Source: Nocardia flavorosea NBRC 108225
Lineage (GTDB): Bacteria > Actinomycetota > Actinomycetes > Mycobacteriales > Mycobacteriaceae
Direction: 5' to 3'
DNA: 64,000 nucleotides
NCBI RefSeq assembly: GCF_001613385.1
Contig: NZ_BDCG01000017.1
Coordinates: 1 to 64,000, forward strand
Shown: positions 25,189 through 33,348 of the stretch, in pieces
Layout: each line of letters starts with the position of its first letter
Numbering within the stretch: the first letter of the stretch is position 1
Position numbers and translations under genes: made by a program
Notes under the pieces: generated by a model
What the model was told of the DNA's origin: nothing
Database searches by the model: none
Seen by the model: the letters and a program-made list of their open reading frames with translations, nothing else

Positions 25189-26348
25189 AGGGTCACCTCC
25201 GGGATCTCGATCCGGCGGCCTTCTGCGGAGCTACGTAGTCCCAGTTCGGCGAGTTGCACTCCACGCGCGGCGGAGAGCATCCCGTAGCGGTGCGGCCGTC
25301 CGTTCACCACGTCGGTGAGAAACTCCTCCCACTGCAACTTGAACCCGTTGTCGAGCTCCGCGTTCGCCGGCACGTCCAACCACTGGTCGCGGAACGGCTC
25401 GGTAACCGGGAGATCCGGATTCCAGACCGGTTTCGGTGTGTGCGAGCGATGCTGGGCAACACATTTGCGCAGACCGGCGACGGCAGATCCGTGCGTGCCG
25501 TCGATCTGGAACTCGACGAGCTCATCGCGGTACACGCGCACCGCCCACGACGAGTTGATCTGGGCGATCACGCCGTTCTCCATCTCGAAGATCCCGTAGG
25601 CGGCATCATCGGCGGTGGCCGGATACGGCTTGCCCGCTTCGTCCCATCGGGTGGGGATATGGGTGGCCGCCTTGGCGGTGACTGCCTCGACCTTGCCGAG
25701 CAATCCCTCGAGCACGTAGTTCCAATGGCAGAACATATCGACGACGATGCCGCCGCCGTCCTCGGCCCGGTAGTTCCAGCTGGGTCGCTGGGCGGGCTGG
25801 CCGTCGCCTTCGAAGACCCAGTATCCGAATTCGCCGCGCAGCGAGAGGATCCGGCCGAAGAACCCTTCGTCGACGAGCCGGCGCAACTTCACCAGACCGG
25901 GGAGGTAGAGCTTGTCGTGGACCACGCCCGCGGTGACCCCGGCGTTCGCGGCGACCCGGGCGAGTTCGACGGCCTCGGTCAAGGTTTCGGCAGTCGGTTT
26001 CTCGGTGAAGACGTGCTTACCCGCCTTCATCGCGGCGGCCAGGGCCTCGGCGCGCCGGGAGGTGACCTGCGCGTCGAAGTAGATATCGATCGACGGATCG
26101 GCGATCACGGCGGCGGCATCGGTACTCCATTCGGTGATCTCGTGGCGTTCGGCGAGTTCGGCCAGTTTGGTGGCATTGCGGCCGACGAGGACCGGCTCCA
26201 CCCGGATACGGGTACCGTCCGGGAGCAGCAGCCCGCCGCTGTCGCGGATCGGGAGGATGGAACGCACAAGGTGCTGGCGGTAGCCCATGCGGCCGGTGAC
26301 GCCGTTCATGGCAATGCGGAGCGTGCGCTGCGGAGTGGAATCGGGCAT
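25185..26348 (-). CDS. Gfo/Idh/MocA-family NAD(P)-dependent oxidoreductase
   Basis: A 387-residue oxidoreductase that should oxidise a sugar or cyclitol. The N-terminal Rossmann part contains AMNGVTGRMGYRQHLVRSI and a region with SIDIYFDAQ; the family signature EKP occurs in HVFTEKPTAETL. The C-terminal beta-sheet domain carries GGIVVDMFCHWNYVL. ATG 26348 is chosen because AGAAGAGG lies upstream and the longer frame has no family similarity. It is the first gene of the LacI-controlled trio, with a GGAATGCGCTTTCC operator about 90 bases upstream. The glycine pattern GVTGRMG differs from the usual GxGxxG. Confidence 0.88.
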   Translation of the reverse strand: MPDSTPQRTLRIAMNGVTGRMGYRQHLVRSILPIRDSGGLLLPDGTRIRVEPVLVGRNATKLAELAERHEITEWSTDAAAVIADPSIDIYFDAQVTSRRAEALAAAMKAGKHVFTEKPTAETLTEAVELARVAANAGVTAGVVHDKLYLPGLVKLRRLVDEGFFGRILSLRGEFGYWVFEGDGQPAQRPSWNYRAEDGGGIVVDMFCHWNYVLEGLLGKVEAVTAKAATHIPTRWDEAGKPYPATADDAAYGIFEMENGVIAQINSSWAVRVYRDELVEFQIDGTHGSAVAGLRKCVAQHRSHTPKPVWNPDLPVTEPFRDQWLDVPANAELDNGFKLQWEEFLTDVVNGRPHRYGMLSAARGVQLAELGLRSSAEGRRIEIPEVTL

Positions 26349-26439
26349 GGCTGGGTGCCTCTTCTGATTTGCGTGGCTGACGACCGCGGAATGGGTCGTG
26401 GACGGTGCGGAGGGAGCCGCAGCTGTCGAGTGGACAAGG

Positions 26440-26460
26440 CAGCGTCGGAATGCGCTTTCC
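26440..26460. promoter_or_regulatory. LacI-type operator between the oxidoreductase and regulator genes
   Basis: GGAATGCGCTTTCC (26447-26460) is a near-perfect palindrome around GCGC, preceded by CAGCGTC. The same site in complementary form, with the same CAGCGTC flank, occurs at 27620-27640 before the transporter operon. It lies between two divergent genes, about 60 bases before the LacI start, so autoregulation is likely. Confidence 0.8.
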
Positions 26461-26522
26461 AAGCTATGCTAGTCCCGAAGTCCGGTCAACCCCACGCGCA
26501 CGAGAAAACGAGGCACGAAGCC

Positions 26523-27572
26523 ATGGCGGCTGTGAGATTGCAAGATGTCGCGACCCGCGCGGGCGTCTCCCAGGCAACCGCGTCCCGGGTGCTCAACGGT
26601 TCGGCACGGGTGCCCGGCGAAGGCGTCGCCGACCGGGTTCGCGCCGCCGCAGCCGAGTTGGGATATGTGGCAAACGCCCAGGCCCAGGCCCTGGCACGAG
26701 CCTCGACCGGCCTCATCGGACTCGTCGTGCACGATATCGCCGACCCCTACTTCTCCTCGATCGTGCAGGGCGTGCAGGCGGCGGCACGCAGCGCCGGCAA
26801 ACTCGTCCTGCTGTCCAGCACGCAACGCGATTTCGATATCGAACGCGAATCCGTGAGCACCTTCATCTCCCATCGCGCCGACGCGATCATCCTGGCCGGC
26901 TCGCGCCAGAGCGGCGATCTCGACCGCGATCTCGAGAAGGACTGTGCTCGATATCTGGACAACAACGGCAAAGTGGTCGTGGTCGGACAGCCGCTCCCCT
27001 TCGGTGCCGCGGTGGAGCCCGAAAACCACGCGGCCTCCGCGCAGCTCGCCTACGCCCTGCTCGAGCAGGGCCACCGGGATTTCGCGGTTATCGGCGGTCC
27101 GGGCAATATCAGGACCGCTGTCGACCGGCGCAACGGCTTCGTCGAAGCGCTCGCGACACAGGGGGTGACACCGCTGGTGGAAATCGCGGGCGACTTCTCC
27201 CGGGACGGAGGTTTCAGCGCCGCTCGCCGCCTCGCCGCAGCGCTGGAACTGCGCCCCGGACGGGCCGGCGACATAACACCCTGCGTTTTCGCCGTCAGCG
27301 ACGTGATGGCCATCGGAGCGATCGCGGCGTGGCGCGCACTCGGCCTCACGGTGCCCGATGATGTCTGCGTCGCCGGGTTCGACGATATCCCGACGCTGCG
27401 CGACCATGTACCGAGCCTGTCGACGGTGGCGCTGTCGCTGGTGGACATCGGCGAACGTGCCGTAGCGCTGGCACTCGACGACTCCGCGACGGCCGCACAT
27501 ATCCACGAATTCGTGCCCGGTCGCGTGATCCTGCGCGACAGCAGTATTTTGCGACGGGTCCGACCTGCATAA
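26523..27572 (+). CDS. LacI-family transcriptional repressor
   Basis: A 349-residue regulator with the LacI helix-turn-helix VRLQDVATRAGVSQATASRVLNGS (residues 4-26) and the hinge helix AAELGYVANAQAQALA. The ligand domain contains GLIGLVVHDIADPYFSSIVQG and the C-terminal VCVAGFDDIP. It is divergent from the oxidoreductase/DUF993/isomerase operon and directly upstream of the importer operon. Both have the same 14-bp palindrome, so one repressor very probably controls both. The inducer is unknown but should be the transported compound or an intermediate. GAGG lies about ten bases before ATG 26523. Confidence 0.93.
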   Translation: MAAVRLQDVATRAGVSQATASRVLNGSARVPGEGVADRVRAAAAELGYVANAQAQALARASTGLIGLVVHDIADPYFSSIVQGVQAAARSAGKLVLLSSTQRDFDIERESVSTFISHRADAIILAGSRQSGDLDRDLEKDCARYLDNNGKVVVVGQPLPFGAAVEPENHAASAQLAYALLEQGHRDFAVIGGPGNIRTAVDRRNGFVEALATQGVTPLVEIAGDFSRDGGFSAARRLAAALELRPGRAGDITPCVFAVSDVMAIGAIAAWRALGLTVPDDVCVAGFDDIPTLRDHVPSLSTVALSLVDIGERAVALALDDSATAAHIHEFVPGRVILRDSSILRRVRPA

Positions 27573-27583
27573 ACACGAAACCC

Positions 27584-27640
27584 TTGACACTGTGCGGCCG
27601 GTCACACTAGCCTCTGTTCCAGCGTCGGAAAGCGCATTCC
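27584..27640 (+). promoter_or_regulatory. Promoter and LacI operator of the importer/glycerate kinase operon
   Basis: TTGACA (27584-27589) and TAGCCT (27608-27613) with an 18-base spacer make a plausible promoter. The operator GGAAAGCGCATTCC (27627-27640) is centred about 20 bases after the -10 and would cover the early transcribed region, a classical repressor position. It differs from the upstream operator copy only at two symmetric positions. Confidence 0.75.
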
Positions 27641-27690
27641 CGGCGGGTGTAGTGCGAACCCCGCTCCACTACTAGCTCTTAGGACTCCAG

Positions 27691-28563
27691 ATGGCGGTAG
27701 TCACGTCCGTCGAGGCCGGTTCCTCCGCACCGAAAGCGACCAACTCCGCTCGCATTCGGCGGCGGAAACTCCCATCCCCCTCCACAATATGGTCGTCCAT
27801 ATGGCGGCCGCTCGCCCTGGTGGCAGTGCTTGTCGCCGCTTGGTGGGCCGTCACCGAATTCGAACTCGTCGAACCGTATATTCTGCCGTCACCGGCGGAT
27901 ACCTGGCGCACCGCCGCCGACAACTCGGCGTATCTGCTCCAGAACACGTGGGTCACCACCTACGAAACCGTGGTCGGCTTCGTTATCGCCGCAGTGATCG
28001 GGGAAGCCGTCGCACTGGTGATGATCTACTCCCGTGGTGTCGAGCGGACGATGTACCCGCTCATTCTCTTCGCGCAGGTCATCCCCAAGATCGCGATCGC
28101 TCCGCTGTTCATCGTGTGGCTCGGGTTCGGCACCAGCCCCAAGATTCTCGTCGCCGTATTGATGGCTTTCTTCCCGATCGTCATCGCAGGTATGGCCGGG
28201 CTGCGCTCGGTCGATCCCGAAATACTCGAACTCACGTCCACCATGGGTGCGAGCAATTGGAAAACATTCGTGAAGGTGCGTTTTCCGGCATCGCTGCCGC
28301 AGTTGATGTCCGGCCTCAAAATTGCCGCCACTCTCGCGGTCACCGGCGCCGTCGTCGGTGAATTCGTCGGCGCGAACGAAGGCCTCGGCTACGTGATTCT
28401 GCAGGCCAACGGCAATATCGACACCGCCATGCTGTTCGCCGCCCTGATCATCATGTCCATGCTGGGCATCATCCTGTTCGCGATCATCGAAATCGCCGAA
28501 CAGTTCCTTATTCCCTGGCACGCCTCTCGCCGATCCACGGCCTCGGCCGTCGGCTCGGCATAA
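27691..28563 (+). CDS. ABC importer permease (SsuC/TauC/ThiX-like)
   Basis: A 290-residue inner-membrane permease with about six membrane segments and a cytoplasmic N-terminal tail of about 30 residues. The ATPase-docking loop is in LELTSTMGASNWKTFVKVRFPASLPQ, and TLAVTGAVVGEFVGANEGLGYVI is typical of the nitrate/sulfonate/taurine/pyrimidine-precursor importer family. AGGA precedes ATG 27691 at proper spacing. It is the first gene of an operon with the binding protein, ATPase and glycerate kinase, downstream of a LacI operator. The solute is not known. Confidence 0.92.
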   Translation: MAVVTSVEAGSSAPKATNSARIRRRKLPSPSTIWSSIWRPLALVAVLVAAWWAVTEFELVEPYILPSPADTWRTAADNSAYLLQNTWVTTYETVVGFVIAAVIGEAVALVMIYSRGVERTMYPLILFAQVIPKIAIAPLFIVWLGFGTSPKILVAVLMAFFPIVIAGMAGLRSVDPEILELTSTMGASNWKTFVKVRFPASLPQLMSGLKIAATLAVTGAVVGEFVGANEGLGYVILQANGNIDTAMLFAALIIMSMLGIILFAIIEIAEQFLIPWHASRRSTASAVGSA

Positions 28564-28606
28564 GCCTGTCGAACCACCGCATTCACGCCACAGCTGGAGA
28601 ACTCGC

Positions 28607-29647
28607 ATGAAATTCGGAACTCGTAGACTCACAACGATGGCCGCCGCTGCGGCTGCTTCACTCCTGGTATTGACCGGGTGTGGGGCCGGCGGCAACGACG
28701 CGAAGGACCCCGGCACCGACGGGGAGACCACCACGGTGTCACTGATGCTCAACTGGTACCCCTACGGTGAGCACGCTCCATTCTATTACGGGGTGCAAGA
28801 GGGCATATTCGCCAAACACGGCATCGACCTGAACATTTCGGCCGGCCAGGGCTCCACCAAGACCACACAGGCCACCGGTTCACAGCAGACCGATTTCGGA
28901 TGGGCCGATACCCCGGCCGTCCTGAGCAATATCGATAAGGGCGTGAAGGTCAAAAGCGTCGGCGTCTTCCTCCAGACCACACCGTCGGCAGTGCAGGTCT
29001 TCGCCGATTCGAATATCCGCACCCCGGCAGACCTGGCGGGTAAAACCATTGCTGTCTCCGCGGGCGACGCACCGACCACGACCTTCCCGGTCTACCTCGA
29101 CAAAGCGGGCGTTGCGGCGGATCAGGTGACCCAGCAGAGCCTCGACTCGGCCGGCAAGATGTCGGCGATGCTCTCCGGCCGCGTCGACGGCCTCATCGGA
29201 TTCGCGCACGATCAGGGCCCCACCATCGCGAACAAGAGCGGGCGAGAGGTCCGCTATCTGCGGTATTCGGACCAAGGCCTGAGCTTCTTCAGCAACGGGC
29301 TCATCGCGAACGAGGCCACCATCGAATCCTCGCCCGAGCTGGTACAGGCCATGGTCGATGCGACCAGCGAGGCCTTCGCCGCGGCCGTCGCGCAACCGGA
29401 GGCCGCGGTCGCGGCGATGGAAGGTAAAGATCCGCAACTGCCGCCGCAGGAGGTCCTGCTCCAGCAGTGGCAGCAGACCATCCCACTGCTCAGCACGCCG
29501 GAAACCGAAGGTGCCGCGCCGGGCACCAACTCCGAAGCCGATTGGCGGGCCACCGTCGAGGTCCTCAGCAATGCGAAGCTGCTCGACAAGGCCGAGGACC
29601 CGGCCAAGTACTGGGAATCGACGTTCACCCCCACCAGCAAGCCGTGA
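28607..29647 (+). CDS. ABC solute-binding lipoprotein (THI5/SsuA/NMT1-like)
   Basis: A 346-residue receptor lipoprotein: an N-terminal signal with lipobox LTGC (C25), then the SsuA/THI5-like fold. LNWYPYGEHAPFYYGVQEGIF is the hallmark of proteins binding pyrimidine precursors of thiamine and related small ligands. Later motifs are QQTDFGWADTPAVL and AGKTIAVSAGD. LacI control and co-transcription with glycerate kinase argue against thiamine precursors and for a carbon source such as a sugar acid or polyol. There is no thi-box riboswitch-like structure that I can see upstream. It sits between the permease and ATPase genes. Confidence 0.92.
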   Translation: MKFGTRRLTTMAAAAAASLLVLTGCGAGGNDAKDPGTDGETTTVSLMLNWYPYGEHAPFYYGVQEGIFAKHGIDLNISAGQGSTKTTQATGSQQTDFGWADTPAVLSNIDKGVKVKSVGVFLQTTPSAVQVFADSNIRTPADLAGKTIAVSAGDAPTTTFPVYLDKAGVAADQVTQQSLDSAGKMSAMLSGRVDGLIGFAHDQGPTIANKSGREVRYLRYSDQGLSFFSNGLIANEATIESSPELVQAMVDATSEAFAAAVAQPEAAVAAMEGKDPQLPPQEVLLQQWQQTIPLLSTPETEGAAPGTNSEADWRATVEVLSNAKLLDKAEDPAKYWESTFTPTSKP

Positions 29648-29664
29648 CCGGAGCAGGTGACGAT

Positions 29665-30468
29665 ATGAGCACACCCACCGACACACTCCCCCGCACCGAC
29701 ACCGCCGTCGCGGTGGAGGACCTGACCGTACGGTTCTCGTCCAAACGCGGCGAGGTGACCGCGCTCCACGATATCGGGCTGCGCGTACCCCGGGGCGAAT
29801 TCGTTTCGATCGTCGGCCCGTCCGGCTGCGGCAAATCGACACTGCTGAAGGTCGTCGCCGGCCTCACCGATCCGAGCGGGGGCAGCGTCGAACTCGGCGG
29901 CGTCCCTGTACGAGGGGCACAGCGCAATATCGGCTACGTATTCCAGCGGTCGGCACTACTGGAATGGCGGACCGTCCGCAAGAACATCCTGCTCCAGGCC
30001 GAGATGCGCGGTTTGAACAAGCGGGCGGCCGAAGCCGAATGCGCGCGCCTCATCGAGATGACCGGACTCGGCGGCTTCGAGAACGCCCTGCCGCACGAAC
30101 TCTCCGGTGGTATGCAGCAGCGGGTCTCCCTGTGCCGGGCTCTGCTGCACGAACCGGAAGTGCTGCTGATGGACGAGCCGTTCGGTGCGCTCGACGCACT
30201 CACCCGGGAACGGATGAATATCGAACTGCATCGGATCTGGCGGGAAACGGGCACAACGGTCCTGCTGGTCACCCATTCGGTGGCCGAGGCCGTCTACCTG
30301 GCCAACCGGGTGGTCGTGATGAGCCCGCGGCCCGGCCGGATCGTCGAACTGCTCGACGTGGACCTCCCGGCCCACCGGGATTACGCCACGACGATGGAAC
30401 AGCCCGAATTCATCAGCGTTGCCAACCGGGTCCGGGAATTGCTCGGCGCGGCATCGCACGCGGACTGA
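29665..30468 (+). CDS. ABC importer ATPase (SsuB/TauB-like)
   Basis: A 267-residue ATPase with Walker A GPSGCGKST, Q-loop VFQRSALLEWRTV, signature LSGGMQQR, Walker B VLLMDEPFGALD and switch histidine in LVTHSV. This Q-loop has the normal glutamine, in contrast to the polyol importer ATPases. ATG 29665 has AGGTGA just upstream. It completes the importer encoded by the two preceding genes and is followed 44 bases later by glycerate kinase. Confidence 0.94.
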   Translation: MSTPTDTLPRTDTAVAVEDLTVRFSSKRGEVTALHDIGLRVPRGEFVSIVGPSGCGKSTLLKVVAGLTDPSGGSVELGGVPVRGAQRNIGYVFQRSALLEWRTVRKNILLQAEMRGLNKRAAEAECARLIEMTGLGGFENALPHELSGGMQQRVSLCRALLHEPEVLLMDEPFGALDALTRERMNIELHRIWRETGTTVLLVTHSVAEAVYLANRVVVMSPRPGRIVELLDVDLPAHRDYATTMEQPEFISVANRVRELLGAASHAD

Positions 30469-30512
30469 CACCCGATTCCCCGCCGCCCATATACCGACAG
30501 GAAGTCGACCGC

Positions 30513-31670
30513 GTGAAGGTTCTGATTGCCCCCGACAAGTTCAAGGGAAGCCTCTCGGCATCCGAGGTGGCCGCCCGGCTGGCGGAGGGCTTGGCGGCGG
30601 CGGGGGTCGGCAGCTACCGGATGCCGCTGGCCGATGGCGGTGACGGGAGCGTGGAGGCGGCGATCGCAGCCGGATTCACTCCACGGCCGGTGACCGTGGC
30701 CGGGGCGGCGGGTACCCCGACATACGGGCGGATCGCCGCTGGCCACGGCACCGCGGTGGTCGAGGTCGCCGGCACCTGCGGTCTCACCACCCTGCCGAAC
30801 GGCCGCAAGCTGCCGTTGGACGCGAGCAGCCTCGGTGTAGGACAGGCCATCTCGCAAGCACTGCGTTATCGGCCGCGCCGATTGGTCCTCGCCCTCGGTG
30901 GCAGCGCCAGTACCGACGGCGGGATGGGGCTGCTCGCAGCGCTGGGCTACACGTTCGCCGATGCGAACGGGGTACGACTGCGTGGCTGCGGACGGTCTCT
31001 CGGGCGAGTCCATACGATCGACTCCTCGCGGGCCGCGCGGCTCACCGGAGTCGAGATCGTGGTCGCCGGCGATGTCACCAATCCCCTGCTCGGGCCGAAC
31101 GGTGCGGCAGCGGTGTACGGCCCGCAGAAGGGGGCCACCGGAGAAGAGGTGCGGTTTCTCGACGCCGGTCTGAACAACCTCGTACAAGCGTTCGCCCGGA
31201 GCGGCTACCCGGACGCGAGAGCCGCCGCGGACGCGGCCGGAGTGGGTAGCGCGGGCGGAATGGGCTTTGCCGCATTGATGCTCGGCGCCGAAATCGTATC
31301 GGGTGCCGGCTACTTCCTCGATTTGCTCGAGTTCGACCGCCATCTACCCGGGTGCGATCTGGTCGTCACCGGGGAGGGACGTATCGACGAGCAGACCGTG
31401 AACGGCAAATTGCCCACGGTGGTGGCCCGCCGCTCATACCCCCTTCCAGTTGTCGCTGTCGCCGGCCGGAACACCCTGCCCCCTGACCGTTGGAACGCCG
31501 CAGGGTTCACCGATATTCACACCCTGGGCGACCACACCGACCGGGATACGACCGACGACCCCGAGCTGACCCGGCAGCTACTCACCCGGATCGGCCGGCA
31601 GATCGGATGTGCCGCCGCATACAGTCCCCCCGGAGTCCGAGAAGGCAAACAGCCGACTCTCCGCCGTTGA
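30513..31670 (+). CDS. Glycerate kinase (GlxK/GarK type)
   Basis: A 385-residue glycerate kinase of the class usually making 2-phosphoglycerate, found by VLIAPDKFKGSLSASEVA at the N-terminus, ADGGDGS, VLALGGSASTDGGMG and the C-terminal VVTGEGRIDEQT. It moves glycerate into glycolysis in the cytoplasm. GTG 30513 has AGGAAG eight bases upstream. As last gene of a LacI-controlled importer operon it suggests that the imported compound is split to give glycerate or tartronate semialdehyde. A reductase for the latter is not in the window unless the oxidoreductase has that role. Confidence 0.92.
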   Translation: MKVLIAPDKFKGSLSASEVAARLAEGLAAAGVGSYRMPLADGGDGSVEAAIAAGFTPRPVTVAGAAGTPTYGRIAAGHGTAVVEVAGTCGLTTLPNGRKLPLDASSLGVGQAISQALRYRPRRLVLALGGSASTDGGMGLLAALGYTFADANGVRLRGCGRSLGRVHTIDSSRAARLTGVEIVVAGDVTNPLLGPNGAAAVYGPQKGATGEEVRFLDAGLNNLVQAFARSGYPDARAAADAAGVGSAGGMGFAALMLGAEIVSGAGYFLDLLEFDRHLPGCDLVVTGEGRIDEQTVNGKLPTVVARRSYPLPVVAVAGRNTLPPDRWNAAGFTDIHTLGDHTDRDTTDDPELTRQLLTRIGRQIGCAAAYSPPGVREGKQPTLRR

Positions 31671-32172
31671 TCGTTCTCCGAACTCGATGTGCGGGTCCGG
31701 CTCGCTCCTGGGAAGGAGCGGGCATGGCGCCGAGGACTACTTCCGTCGATCGACGTGCTGGTGGGAACCCTGTGGCCGGAGGCGAACAGACGCTCACGAC
31801 TGCCGATGACAGTGACCATGCGTTGCACCTGGCCGTCGGCAGTTTCGGCGACGATGGCCATTTCGGGTTCGTCCTTCGCCGCGACGACCCATCGATACCG
31901 CATACCGTCGACGTCGATGATCCGGGCCCCTTACGCGCCGAGCCCCTGTTGTTGATCCACCGCCGGCGGTCGACCGCCGGCGAACGGTTTCCCGGGCAAA
32001 CCCTCCTGAAACTCGGAGCCCCGCGGTTACCGCCCGGCCCGGGAGCCTGGCACCGCCATCGAGAATTCCGCGCTCACGGACCAGCCGGCGAGGTCCGTTC
32101 TCCGGCGGCTTACGAGCTTGTCCGAAGGGGAATCGAGCACGGCCGGTGACGACGAATCCCGAACGTTATGGG
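31671..32172. other. Convergent gap without a confident gene
   Basis: About 500 bases between two convergent genes. No reading frame shows a family I recognise. A minus-strand fragment around 31780-31930 (ARIIDVDGMRYRWVVAAKD, then ETADGQVQRMVTVIG) looks protein-like and may be a decayed small conserved gene, but stops interrupt it upstream. A perfect 22-bp palindrome lies inside (31961-31982). Confidence 0.4.
31961..31982. terminator. Perfect 22-bp palindrome in a convergent gap
   Basis: CGCCGGCGGTC is followed immediately by its exact reverse complement, giving a perfect 22-bp palindrome. As RNA it would fold into a compact GC hairpin from either direction and could end both flanking transcripts; as DNA it could be a protein site. 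There is no T-tract. Confidence 0.5.
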
Positions 32173-33348
32173 TTAGAGAAGGCCGCGGCGGGCCAGGTTG
32201 CGGAACAGGTCGGCCGTGCCGAACTGCCACGGTTCACAGTTATCGCTGGTGCGTACCCGATTGGTCAGGCCACCCAGCGCAGGTGCGCTGATGGTGACCA
32301 GGTCGTCGATATGGTGGGTGAAACCCAGTCCGGGTTCGGCGCGGTCCTGGACGGGAGCGAACATGGTCCCGAGGAAGAGGACGACCCCGTCCGGGTACTG
32401 GTGGTGGCGACCCATGAGCTGGCGAATGAGATCGTCCGGGTCGCGGCTGATCTCGGCCATCGACGATTCGGCGCGCAGGGTGAAACCGTCGGTCCCGCGA
32501 ACCTGCAATGTCACGGTCAGCTTGCGCACCGTGTCGAGATCGAAAGTGTCGTCGAACAACCGGACGAACGGCCCGACGGCAGCGGACGCGTTGTTGTCCT
32601 TGGCCGCGGTCAGCAACAGTGCCGATCTGCCCTCGAAGTCACGCAGGTTGACATCGTTGCCGAGGCAGGCGCCGACAGCGCGGCCCGCGGACGAGATCAG
32701 CAGAACCACTTCGGGTTCCGGGTTGTTCCAGGTCGAGCGGGGGTGCACACCGATATCGGTGGCGGTGCCGACACTGGCCAGCGGCGCGGATTTGGTGAAG
32801 ATCTCGGCGTCGGGTCCCAGCCCGACCTCGAGGTACTGACTCCACCACCCCTCGGCGACCAGTAGTTCCTTGAGCCGGGCGGTTTCGACCGAACCCGGTT
32901 GCAGTGCAGCCAGATCGGTGCCGATATGTCCGGCGATCTGCTCGCGCACGCGGTCGGCCAGGGTGGCGTCACCCCGGCAGCGTTCCTCGATGACCCGTTC
33001 CATCAAGGACACCACGAAGGTGACACCTGCGGCCTTGATCGGTTGCAGGTCGATCGGGCTGAGCAGCCTGGGTGTCTCGGGCCGCCGGGATTCCACCGGA
33101 GTACAGGCGGCGATATCGGCGAGCGATCCGAGGTCCGGTCCGTCACAGTCGCGGACGAATCCGGCGGGATCGTCGTATTCGGCGAGATCACGCACCGTGG
33201 CGACCCGTGCGGTGATATCTATCAGGCGGCCGCCGCGCACCGTGACCACGCAGGGCCCCTCGGGGCCCATCACCCGCCCGACGAGAGCGGAACGCTCGGG
33301 GCCGGCGGGCAGAAGAGTGTCGGCGGCCGGTGGCCAGGTGGGGGTCAC
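32173..33348 (-). CDS. AraD1-type fumarylacetoacetate hydrolase-fold dehydratase
   Basis: A 391-residue FAH-fold protein of the AraD1 group, which dehydrates 2-keto-3-deoxy-pentonates to 2-oxoglutarate semialdehyde. Characteristic stretches are IKAAGVTFVVSLMERVIEERC, EAEIF-like GPDAEIFTKS, NNPEPEVVLLIS and GNDVNLRDFEGRSALLLTAAKDNNA, which include the acidic metal ligands. The next gene upstream but one encodes ketoglutarate semialdehyde dehydrogenase, the following step of this route. GTG 33348 overlaps the preceding stop as GTGA. It is the last gene of a six-gene LacI operon. Confidence 0.85.
   Translation of the reverse strand: MTPTWPPAADTLLPAGPERSALVGRVMGPEGPCVVTVRGGRLIDITARVATVRDLAEYDDPAGFVRDCDGPDLGSLADIAACTPVESRRPETPRLLSPIDLQPIKAAGVTFVVSLMERVIEERCRGDATLADRVREQIAGHIGTDLAALQPGSVETARLKELLVAEGWWSQYLEVGLGPDAEIFTKSAPLASVGTATDIGVHPRSTWNNPEPEVVLLISSAGRAVGACLGNDVNLRDFEGRSALLLTAAKDNNASAAVGPFVRLFDDTFDLDTVRKLTVTLQVRGTDGFTLRAESSMAEISRDPDDLIRQLMGRHHQYPDGVVLFLGTMFAPVQDRAEPGLGFTHHIDDLVTISAPALGGLTNRVRTSDNCEPWQFGTADLFRNLARRGLL

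Noticed and set aside
25254..27572. A 772-codon plus-strand frame ending in the LacI gene
   Set aside because: The first 420 codons are antisense to the oxidoreductase; LacI begins at 26523.
28564..28606. Possible thiamine riboswitch before the THI5-like binding protein
   Set aside because: The interval is only 43 bases and shows no thi-box consensus; LacI control upstream explains regulation.
31490..32149. Plus-strand frame after the glycerate kinase
   Set aside because: It starts inside the kinase and later reads low-complexity sequence; no ribosome site or family.
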